Positions 57,510-64,000 of a DNA stretch of 64,000 nt are shown here, one piece after another. A model generated the notes under the pieces. That model saw only the letters and a program-made list of their open reading frames with translations, had not been told where the DNA came from and ran no database searches. Both the position numbers and the translations under genes were made by a program. This DNA comes from Filobacillus milosensis (GTDB lineage Bacteria; Bacillota; Bacilli; Bacillales; Alkalibacillaceae), in contig NZ_SOPW01000001.1 in the NCBI RefSeq assembly GCF_004402015.1, forward strand, positions 62,001 to 126,000, written 5' to 3'. Positions within the stretch are counted from its first letter, which is position 1, and each line of letters begins with the position of its first letter.

Positions 57510-58263
57510 CTGTATCCCCTAGAATATATTGGACGGGGTCAACATACTGACTACCTTCTTGAACAGCAAAATACATATTTGTAAATCCAATCACTTCATC
57601 TGGTTGAACCTTGGCAATAACCTGATTCGGCGAAACGAACTGATAATGAAAAACATCAATTGTTTCTAAATGACCATAAACTGATTTTGTTCCATCTTCA
57701 TGCTGAATAATGATTGTATTGCCCGTAGCATCCTTTTTCCCAGCAAACAACACCGTACCTCGATCTAAAGGATATACATTCTTATCTTCTGTCACTTCAA
57801 TGTAAATACCATCTTCATAATCTCTAACCTTGTCCATTTGAACACCACTTACAGGAACAGAAACAGATTGATTACTCACAACCCTTCCACCATCTCTACC
57901 AAAATTTAAAAATGGAGTTGCAAAGTGTTCATCATACCATGCTTGTACAGTTGCAAAAGGTAAATCCTCTGTCAATGTACTATGAACAAACGGTTTTATG
58001 GTATTCAAAAGTGGAAATTGAGTTTGATAAGTAAATAAGGTAAAAAATATAATGATGGCTGACAATAAAAATTTGCTTAAATATTTAGTAGTATTAGGGC
58101 TGCTGATTTGACCATGATCTACTCTTGGAAAAGATGTATAACCGTGCTTTTCCTCATCATCTAGTAATGAATTATATGAATGTGTCGGTTTCTTTTTGGT
58201 GACAGGTCTATTCATTTTACGTTTGGCAATATTACTTCTTATTTCATCTAATTTACGATTCAT
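57499..58263 (-). CDS. spoIVFA: Stage IV sporulation protein SpoIVFA
   Basis: Membrane scaffold that holds SpoIVFB inactive together with BofA until a forespore signal (SpoIVB protease) arrives. The 254 residues have a long basic cytoplasmic N-terminus, one helix at about 65-82 and an external M23/LytM-like domain (GTVLFAGKKDATGNTIIIQH, then YGHLETIDV). The metal ligands of real M23 peptidases are not all present, so it is a non-enzymatic copy. Upstream of and overlapping spoIVFB. Confidence 0.93.
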   Translation of the reverse strand: MNRKLDEIRSNIAKRKMNRPVTKKKPTHSYNSLLDDEEKHGYTSFPRVDHGQISSPNTTKYLSKFLLSAIIIFFTLFTYQTQFPLLNTIKPFVHSTLTEDLPFATVQAWYDEHFATPFLNFGRDGGRVVSNQSVSVPVSGVQMDKVRDYEDGIYIEVTEDKNVYPLDRGTVLFAGKKDATGNTIIIQHEDGTKSVYGHLETIDVFHYQFVSPNQVIAKVQPDEVIGFTNMYFAVQEGSQYVDPVQYILGDTDAE

Positions 58264-58355
58264 CTTTCACCATTCCCTTGTCTATTTTGTACTAGCATAT
58301 TCAGGAATAATGAAAGATATGATATCTATTAAAATTGAATTTTTATAGTGATATA

Positions 58356-58640
58356 AAAAAGAGGTTGAGACAAAAGTTTATATTTATTATAAAAAAACCG
58401 TATTATAATTTAAAAATATTAATCATAGTACAGTTTAAATATACGCTTCGTCAAAATGCTTCGCTTTCCGCAGGCACGGCTTCAACTTCCCCAAACTCAC
58501 TTACGTTCGTTTGGCGTGATTTTCAGCTCGTGCTGTTCCTGCAGGAGTCTACTTATTTTGACTACGCTCATATTATATCTGCAAGTTTTTGTTCATCTTC
58601 TGAACACTCACTTATCTTTTGTCCCAGCCTCTATAAAAAA
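58356..58640. repeat. Inverted-repeat-bounded element containing palindromic repeat copy 4
   Basis: The ends GAGGTTGAGACAAAAG (58361-58376) and CTTTTGTCCCAGCCTC (58616-58631) are inverted repeats with two mismatches. Inside, 58443-58570 is the fourth copy of the palindromic repeat family (CTTTCCGCAGGCACGGCTTC ... CTGTTCCTGCAGGAGTC), flanked by GTCAAAAT / ATTTTGAC. The 404-base gap between spoIVFA and minD holds only this element and the minD terminator. No transposase is present. Confidence 0.8.
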
Positions 58641-58663
58641 CCGCATCACAATGTGATACGGTC
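58637..58663 (-). terminator. Terminator of minD
   Basis: ACCGTATCACA / TGTGATGCGGT on the minus strand (one mismatch), followed by TTTTTT. Ends the mre-min operon. Confidence 0.92.
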
Positions 58664-58667
58664 TCTT

Positions 58668-59465
58668 TTATTTCATGCCTAATAGTTTTTTAACCTTTGT
58701 CATAATTCCTTCATCATTGTCAAATGACATTAGAGGAACTGATTCACCTAAAATTCGTCTTGCTATATTACGGTAGCTTATTGATGCTTTTGTATTTGGC
58801 TGAAAAGCAACAGGTTCCCCATGATGAGATGCACGAATCACATCTTCATCATCTAGTATAATTCCGAGCAATTCAATAGAAAGAGTCGATACAATTTCAT
58901 CAACTGTTAACATATCTCCACTATCCATCATGTGCTTTCGAATTCGGTTAATAACTAAGTAAGGAGCGAATTCTAAGCCTTCCTGTTCTAATAACCCAAT
59001 TATACGATCAGCATCACGCACGCTGGATTTTTCAGGAGTTGATATAACAATTGCTTTATCAGCACCTGCTACAGCATTCTTATAACCTTGCTCAATTCCA
59101 GCTGGACAATCTATTAAAATGTAATCATAATCTGGTTTCAATTCATCAACTAATTTACTAATTGCTTTAGGTGTAACCTCATTTTTATCACTCGTTTGAG
59201 CTGCAGGAAGCAAGTGTAGGCAATCAAAACGTTTATCTTTAACAAGTGCAGATTGTAATTTGCAACGACCTTCAATGACATCAATCAAATTAAAAATAAT
59301 TCGATTTTCCAGACCTAAAACAACATCCAAGTTTCTTAAACCAATGTCAGTATCGATTAGACATACCTTTTGGCCTAACAATGCAAGTGCAGTACCAATA
59401 TTTGCAGTAGTAGTTGTTTTACCTACTCCACCTTTTCCAGATGTAATTACGATTGATTCACCCAT
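58668..59465 (-). CDS. minD: Septum site-determining ATPase MinD
   Basis: Membrane-associated ParA-type ATPase that recruits MinC and blocks polar division. The 265 residues contain the deviant Walker A GKGGVGKTT at 10-18, DTDIGLRNLD, YILIDCPAGIEQGY, and the C-terminal amphipathic membrane-targeting helix (MTKVKKLLGMK). It lies three bases after minC, completing mreBCD-minCD as in B. subtilis. Confidence 0.97.
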   Translation of the reverse strand: MGESIVITSGKGGVGKTTTTANIGTALALLGQKVCLIDTDIGLRNLDVVLGLENRIIFNLIDVIEGRCKLQSALVKDKRFDCLHLLPAAQTSDKNEVTPKAISKLVDELKPDYDYILIDCPAGIEQGYKNAVAGADKAIVISTPEKSSVRDADRIIGLLEQEGLEFAPYLVINRIRKHMMDSGDMLTVDEIVSTLSIELLGIILDDEDVIRASHHGEPVAFQPNTKASISYRNIARRILGESVPLMSFDNDEGIMTKVKKLLGMK

Positions 59466-59468
59466 AAT

Positions 59469-60140
59469 TTACAATCCCCTTTCAAATACATCCAGTAATT
59501 TTGGACGAATTTTTTGTATGTGTTGTAATTGTTCCAATTCAATTTGTTCAGTTGATTGATTAACAAATGCAAACTCTCTTGGAGAACCTTCCACATCATA
59601 ATCAGGAGCTCTGCTAATTTTACTTGCAATCCTAATTTGATTAGGGTGCATATATGAAGCAGCAACAACACACCCTTCATCACCATCGAAACCAGCATGT
59701 GCTATTCCTCTTAATTTGCCTAAAACAAATATATTCCCTGTAGCAATAACTGTACCTCCTGGATTAACATCTCCAATTACTAGCGCATCGCCTTTCACCT
59801 CATGTATTTGACCAGAACGTATAGTTTTCATAACCGTTTTTACAGTTGTGTTTTCATATATATCATAAGCTTCATCTCGAGTAATTACATAAGAATCGAT
59901 TGATTTTACTGTCAATTCACTATACTGGTCTATAGTATTTTCAATAGCATGACGCTGATCTTCATTTAAGTATCGATTTTGACTATGTAATGTGATTTCT
60001 GTCTTTCCGGAAGCTTGATTAATTTGCAGCTTTTCTTCTAGTTCTTTTAATAACGAATTAAAGGAACATTGGTCATCTAAGTAAACAACAATTCCGTTAT
60101 TAGTACCTTTCATCGTAATAAAGTGACTTGATTCTGACAT
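59469..60140 (-). CDS. minC: Septum site-determining inhibitor MinC
   Basis: FtsZ polymerisation inhibitor. The 223 residues have an N-terminal FtsZ-binding domain and the C-terminal beta-helix that binds MinD (GDVNPGGTVIATGNIFVLGK, then LRGIAHAG). ATG 60140 follows GGGG at about nine bases; an in-frame TTG five codons earlier overlaps that site and is less likely. Between mreD and minD. Confidence 0.94.
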   Translation of the reverse strand: MSESSHFITMKGTNNGIVVYLDDQCSFNSLLKELEEKLQINQASGKTEITLHSQNRYLNEDQRHAIENTIDQYSELTVKSIDSYVITRDEAYDIYENTTVKTVMKTIRSGQIHEVKGDALVIGDVNPGGTVIATGNIFVLGKLRGIAHAGFDGDEGCVVAASYMHPNQIRIASKISRAPDYDVEGSPREFAFVNQSTEQIELEQLQHIQKIRPKLLDVFERGL

Positions 60141-60176
60141 ATAGGTACACCCCAATTTTATTTCACCAATTATTAA

Positions 60177-60707
60177 TTACTTGATTTGTAGGTCTTGTTC
60201 CTGCCATTTTAATAATAGTTTTGAGAAAAATGGATAAATGATTAATAAAAATAATAAATTAATTAACGTTGTAGGAATTAATCTATCTTGAATAAATTCA
60301 TTCATAGCCATATCGATCTGCCCAACTATCGTATATAACGTAAATAGGATAAACTCGACCGATACAATAACGACTAATCCCAACAATAATGTTACAAAGA
60401 AGTTTTGCTGTAGTACCTTTTTAAATAAATGAACGAGGTATAAAGAAACTCCGTAAGCTAAAAAATATATTCCTAATAAGTCTGTATAAACTAAATCAAC
60501 CAACAACCCGAATACGATTCCATTAATTAGTCCATGGTAAGTATGAGCCTGGTCATAAAATAGTAAAATTAATAATGAAAAGATTAATATCCAATGAGGG
60601 ATATAAAATAAATTATTAGACATTATAGATTCAGGTAAAAACCTAACTGCTGTACTTTCAAATACTAAAAGTATAAATAAAATGAGAGGAAGATAAAGAG
60701 ATTTCAA
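60177..60707 (-). CDS. mreD: Rod shape-determining membrane protein MreD
   Basis: Integral membrane protein of 176 residues with five or six helices, part of the Rod complex that guides lateral wall synthesis. The segment NGIVFGLLVDLVYTDLLGIY is the family motif. TTG 60707 follows GGAGGAG; it starts one base after the mreC stop, inside the ribosome-site context of the mreC tail. A longer open frame upstream overlaps mreC and has no start support. Confidence 0.92.
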   Translation of the reverse strand: MKSLYLPLILFILLVFESTAVRFLPESIMSNNLFYIPHWILIFSLLILLFYDQAHTYHGLINGIVFGLLVDLVYTDLLGIYFLAYGVSLYLVHLFKKVLQQNFFVTLLLGLVVIVSVEFILFTLYTIVGQIDMAMNEFIQDRLIPTTLINLLFLLIIYPFFSKLLLKWQEQDLQIK

Positions 60708-60708
60708 A

Positions 60709-61605
60709 TTACTCCTCCTCCTCTTCAAGTTGTGCTTGATTTTGTTCTGACTGTTGATCGAGTACAGGTGAATAAATATCACGATCAATTACCATCACGT
60801 GATTGATATTTAATAGATCTGCTGCAGGTTTAATTCTTGCAGTTCTAGTCAAACCATATTGGTCCAACTCTACAGAGGTCACCTCACCTATTAACAGGCC
60901 CCGTGGGAATACGCCTCCCATGCCAGAACTAATTACAGTTTGTCCAACTTCTAATTCACCACTGTCAGTCATTTCCCTGAATAGCAATGTCTTAGACTCT
61001 GAATCATAGCCTTCAATTAAACCAAAAATATCCTCATTGTTATCTACAACAACTGAGATTCTATTGTCTACGTCAAATCCACTTAACAGTTGTACTGTAG
61101 AGGTTAATTGAGACGCACCAATTACTTTACCGACCATTCCATCGGCTGTTGAAATGGCCATATTTGGTTCTACACCATGCTTTCGGCCTTTATTAATCTT
61201 AACCTGATCAAACCATTGTTCAGGACTTCTAGATATTACTGTTGCTTTAATGGGTGTATAATCACTAATCATCTCATCAAAATTCACAATTGAGCGTAAT
61301 TCTTCATTTTCTTTTTTTAGCTCATTTACTTGAAACGCTAGAGTTTTGTAATCCTGTAATTCTTCTTTCAATACTTCGTTTTGGTTATATACATCTCTAA
61401 TATCTTTAACATTATCAAAAAAACCAATTACTAAATTGACCGGTTGATATACTATATTTTGAAAGAAACCGACCGTATCTGAAACGAATTGTGCACCAAT
61501 ATTTGATTGTTCATCTGCTCTCATTGAATAACCAATAAGGACAACTATTAATATAATACTTGTAAATAAAACAATTAATTTTCTTCTTCTAAAAAACGAA
61601 GGCAT
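60709..61605 (-). CDS. mreC: Rod shape-determining protein MreC
   Basis: Extracellular scaffold of the Rod complex, 298 residues: one membrane helix at about 9-27, a coiled coil (about 65-110, YNQNEVLKEELQDYKTLAFQ) and the beta-barrel pair (GRKHGVEPNMAISTADGMVG onward). It ends with an acidic QLEEEEE tail. Lies between mreB and mreD. Confidence 0.95.
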   Translation of the reverse strand: MPSFFRRRKLIVLFTSIILIVVLIGYSMRADEQSNIGAQFVSDTVGFFQNIVYQPVNLVIGFFDNVKDIRDVYNQNEVLKEELQDYKTLAFQVNELKKENEELRSIVNFDEMISDYTPIKATVISRSPEQWFDQVKINKGRKHGVEPNMAISTADGMVGKVIGASQLTSTVQLLSGFDVDNRISVVVDNNEDIFGLIEGYDSESKTLLFREMTDSGELEVGQTVISSGMGGVFPRGLLIGEVTSVELDQYGLTRTARIKPAADLLNINHVMVIDRDIYSPVLDQQSEQNQAQLEEEEE

Positions 61606-61622
61606 AAATGTAGCACCTACTC

Positions 61623-62657
61623 TTAATTAAGTATGTTTCTTCGTGCAATATTAGGCGAGTTCTTAAAATGTTCAATATCATCTAGAGCTTTACCTGTACC
61701 GATTGCTACACAATCTAATGGGTTATCAGCTATAAAAACGGGTATTTTTGTCTGTTCTTTTATAACATCGTCCAAATGTCGTAATAATGCGCCGCCGCCA
61801 GTTAATACTATTCCACGGTCCATTATATCAGCAGAAAGTTCTGGTGGGGCATTCTCTAAAGTGTTGAGGACGACACTAATAATAGATTGGATTGTATCAG
61901 ATATCGCTTCAACGATTTCTGAATTAGTAACTTCAACAGTTTTGGGGAGTCCAAAGACTGTGTCTCTTCCTCGTACTTCCATTCTGTCATTTTCCGATGT
62001 TGGCTTAGCTGAGCCCAGCACAATTTTTATCTTTTCAGCTGTTGATTCACCGATGACCAACTCTTTTTCCTTTTTTATGTAATATCTGATTTGCTCATCA
62101 ATTTCATCACCAGCTACTCGGATGGATTGACTCGTTACAATTCCACCTAAAGAGACAATTGCTACTTCAGTTGTTCCACCACCAATGTCTACGACCATAT
62201 TTCCTGTCGCTTCCCAAACAGGTAAACCAGCCCCAATTGCTGCCGCAAATGGCTCAGATATAGGATATACATTCTTAACACCTGCTTGTTTAGTAGCATC
62301 GATCACTGCACGTTCTTCAACCATGGTTATACCAGATGGTACACAAACCATAACATCAGGCTTTCCAAACCATGATTGAACATTAAGTTTTCCAATATAA
62401 TATTTCATCATAGAAGATGTTGTATCGTAATCTGCAATGACACCATCTTTCATCGGTCTAATTATAGATAAAGACTCCGGTGTCTTTCCAATCATCTTTT
62501 TTGCCTCATCACCAATCGCAGTAATTTCACCTGTCTGATTATTTATAGCGACTACTGAGGGCTCTCTTAAGACAATACCTTTTCCTTTAACAAATATTAA
62601 CGTATTAGCAGTTCCTAAATCAATTCCAAAATCTTTGTTTAACAAAGATGAACCCAT
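61623..62657 (-). CDS. mreB: Rod shape-determining actin homologue MreB
   Basis: Bacterial actin that organises cell-wall elongation as membrane-bound filaments. The 344 residues show phosphate-1 [17 protein letters not shown], phosphate-2 [20 protein letters not shown] and the adenosine motif [18 protein letters not shown] 62657 follows GAGAGGAAG; the frame extends eight codons upstream. First gene of mreBCD-minCD. Other MreB paralogues (Mbl, MreBH) are elsewhere. Confidence 0.96.
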   Translation of the reverse strand: MGSSLLNKDFGIDLGTANTLIFVKGKGIVLREPSVVAINNQTGEITAIGDEAKKMIGKTPESLSIIRPMKDGVIADYDTTSSMMKYYIGKLNVQSWFGKPDVMVCVPSGITMVEERAVIDATKQAGVKNVYPISEPFAAAIGAGLPVWEATGNMVVDIGGGTTEVAIVSLGGIVTSQSIRVAGDEIDEQIRYYIKKEKELVIGESTAEKIKIVLGSAKPTSENDRMEVRGRDTVFGLPKTVEVTNSEIVEAISDTIQSIISVVLNTLENAPPELSADIMDRGIVLTGGGALLRHLDDVIKEQTKIPVFIADNPLDCVAIGTGKALDDIEHFKNSPNIARRNILN

Positions 62658-62717
62658 TACAATCTTCCTCTCCGATGTCATTCATTTATACTTAAAATTA
62701 TGTAATGGTATTAAAAA

Positions 62718-62768
62718 ACATGAATAAGCGCCACAACTTTACAAAAACTTTTGGCTGATGGCGCATTC
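62718..62768 (-). terminator. Hairpin between radC and mreB
   Basis: GAATGCGCCA and TGGCGCTTATTC pair on the minus strand around a loop of about 25 bases, followed by ATGTTTTTT. A TATAAT lies just upstream at 62786-62791 with no clear -35, so the hairpin is either the radC terminator or part of the mreB leader. Confidence 0.5.
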
Positions 62769-62861
62769 TATAATTCTATATTTTATTATACGAAAAAAAC
62801 TAAAAAATAGATAGAGTTATCAATAGCAAAAATGTGGGATATTGTAACTATTTTAATTTGT

Positions 62862-63551
62862 TTACAAGTAACCTTTTTCTTTTAAAGATATAAACTTTTG
62901 ATCTCCAATAACTAAGTGATCTAACAATTCGATACCTATTACTTTACCGGATTCTGATAACCTTTTTGTTACATGAATATCTTCATTAGAAGGCGCTGGG
63001 TCTCCAGAGGGGTGGTTATGTGCGCAAATAACTGAGGCAGCTGAACGCTTAATAGCTTCTTTAAATACTTCACGAGGGTGTACAATTGAAGAATTGAGAC
63101 TTCCAATAAAAATAGTCTGACGATGAATGACTTGGTTTTTAGTATCTAAGTAAAGTGCAACAAAATGCTCTTGTTTTAAATCCCTCATTTCTTCCATTAA
63201 AAAATTAGCACCATCCTCAGGACTTCTAATGGTGAATCGATCTCCTACTTTAAAAGAATGAAGCCGCTTCCCTAATTCAATTGCTGCCATTATTGAAACT
63301 GCCTTAGCTTCACCTATCCCTTTAATCATAGTTAATTCATTAATGGTAGCACCTTTTAATAGGGACAATCCCTCAAAATGCACTAGGACACGAGTTGCTA
63401 ATGATAATGCCGAAGTTCCTTTTGTGCCGCTTCCCATTAAAATAGCTATCAACTCTTGATTTGATAGTGCCTGAGGACCTGCTTGAATTAACCTTTCCCT
63501 TGGTCGGTCATCTTTTGGTACATCTTTAATAAAAATACTATCTGTGTTCAT
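62862..63551 (-). CDS. radC: RadC family JAB-domain protein
   Basis: 229-residue protein of the RadC (MPN+/JAMM) family. An N-terminal helix-hairpin-helix region (ELTMIKGIGEAKAVSIMAAI) comes before the JAMM domain with metal motif HNHPSGDPAPSNED. The historical link to DNA repair was not confirmed, so the function is uncertain. It precedes mreB as in B. subtilis; maf, normally upstream, is not in view. The ribosome site is AAAGGAG. Confidence 0.93.
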   Translation of the reverse strand: MNTDSIFIKDVPKDDRPRERLIQAGPQALSNQELIAILMGSGTKGTSALSLATRVLVHFEGLSLLKGATINELTMIKGIGEAKAVSIMAAIELGKRLHSFKVGDRFTIRSPEDGANFLMEEMRDLKQEHFVALYLDTKNQVIHRQTIFIGSLNSSIVHPREVFKEAIKRSAASVICAHNHPSGDPAPSNEDIHVTKRLSESGKVIGIELLDHLVIGDQKFISLKEKGYL

Positions 63552-63627
63552 GGATTAACTCCTTTCAGCTAAACTTAATTAAAACACATTTATTTTACTC
63601 ATTAGAATTGTTTAACACAAAACATAG

Positions 63628-63664
63628 AAAAACACGGTTCCCCCCTACTGAAACCGTGTTTTCT
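63628..63664. terminator. Hairpin terminator upstream of radC
   Basis: AAAACACGGTT / AACCGTGTTTT with a short loop. T runs on either side suit both strands. It would end the unrecognised minus-strand gene at the right edge. Confidence 0.85.
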
Positions 63665-63710
63665 ATATTGATTAATGGCTTTTATATACAAAAAAATGCT
63701 GATAAGTAAA

Positions 63711-64000
63711 TTAGTTTAGATTTGCGAAAAATAGATATAAATTTAATAAAGTATTTCTTTCATGAAATTGCTGTATATTTTCATTGGTTGTATTCTGGAA
63801 ATTAGTTAAGTTTTCTCGCATATTATTGATGTGGTCATTATTCTGATAAGACTCCTTCGTATCATTCAACCACTCTTGAGTCTGGTTCATCCAATTCCTA
63901 TTATTAGCAGAGTTTGAATACTCATTTAGAATTGTTAGTCCTTCATTTAACCAATTTTTCTCTTCATCACTAACGGCAACTGTAGAAGTGCTATAATTCC
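63711..64000 (-). CDS. Unrecognised Asn/Gln-rich protein, 5' end beyond the window
   Basis: An open frame enters from the right edge and stops at 63711; 95 residues are visible. They are rich in Asn, Gln, Glu and Thr, with repeated helical pieces such as EEKNWLNEGLTILNEY, WMNQTQEWLNDTKESYQ and NLTNFQNTTNENIQQF. The end is LYLFFANLN. No cysteine or histidine cluster is seen. The low-complexity polar helices suggest an extracytoplasmic or coiled-coil protein, but I do not recognise it. It lies where maf is found in B. subtilis. Confidence 0.6.
   Translation of the reverse strand, partial: NYSTSTVAVSDEEKNWLNEGLTILNEYSNSANNRNWMNQTQEWLNDTKESYQNNDHINNMRENLTNFQNTTNENIQQFHERNTLLNLYLFFANLN

Noticed and set aside
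58335-58682. Plus-strand open frames in the spoIVFA-minD gap
   Set aside because: They lie across the inverted-repeat element and the minD terminator, with no ribosome site.

Overview
This window is a stretch of core chromosome from a low-GC, endospore-forming member of the Bacillaceae. Evidence for sporulation is sda, sigK, rsfA, spoVB, safA, coxA, spo0B, spoIVFA and spoIVFB. Gene order closely follows the B. subtilis yqe, yrr, yrv, yrb, ysx and mre blocks. The Mrp-type Na+/H+ antiporter operon, an NhaD/ArsB-type permease and very acidic surface-exposed segments fit a salt- or alkali-tolerant relative such as Halobacillus or Piscibacillus, but that placement is inference. I see no prophage, insertion sequence, CRISPR array, rRNA or tRNA gene.

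Layout from left to right. Bases 1-2300, minus strand: aroE (cut by the window edge), yqeH and yqeG. Bases 2300-2860: a DnaA-box cluster followed by sda, the replication-to-sporulation checkpoint. Bases 2960-8270: an mrp operon with A, C, D, E, F and G, but no mrpB. Bases 8300-9365: uninterrupted sigK and a 50-residue membrane peptide. Bases 9366-18040, minus strand: mtnN, yrrS, greA, udk, trmR, mltG, yrzB, yrrK, ireB-like and alaS, the last behind an alanine T-box. Bases 18097-24770: two very small proteins, recD2, yrrB, mnmA, iscS-type desulfurase and cymR. Bases 24776-30910: rarA and rsfA (divergent), 6S RNA, and hisS-aspS behind a T-box. Bases 30914-39863: dtd, relA, apt, recJ, lapA, secDF and comN. 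Bases 39975-51988: spoVB, yrbG, an NhaD/ArsB permease, yrzE-like, yajC-tgt-queA, a DUF2905 protein, ruvAB, yebC, a short-chain dehydrogenase, coxA, nadE and safA. Bases 52210-63551: obgE, spo0B, rpmA, prp, rplU, an RNase E/G, spoIVFB, spoIVFA, minDC, mreDCB and radC. The right edge holds the end of an unrecognised gene.

Functional links: pro-sigma-K and its membrane protease SpoIVFB with partner SpoIVFA are both here, and the predicted cleavage site in pro-sigma-K is conserved. Prp and its substrate bL27 are adjacent, and the N-terminal extension of bL27 is intact. MnmA sits beside its sulfur donor desulfurase and the cysteine regulator CymR. YajC and SecDF belong to the same export machinery. 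MreBCD and MinCD form the usual cell shape and division cluster.

Most noteworthy: an Mrp operon without mrpB; a hisS-aspS T-box whose specifier region contains overlapping Asp and His codons; an RNase E/G without the usual CPxC zinc link; a modular family of four palindromic intergenic repeats, one of them in the hisS leader and one inside a larger element with inverted-repeat ends; and hairpins that cover the ribosome binding sites of recJ and coxA.
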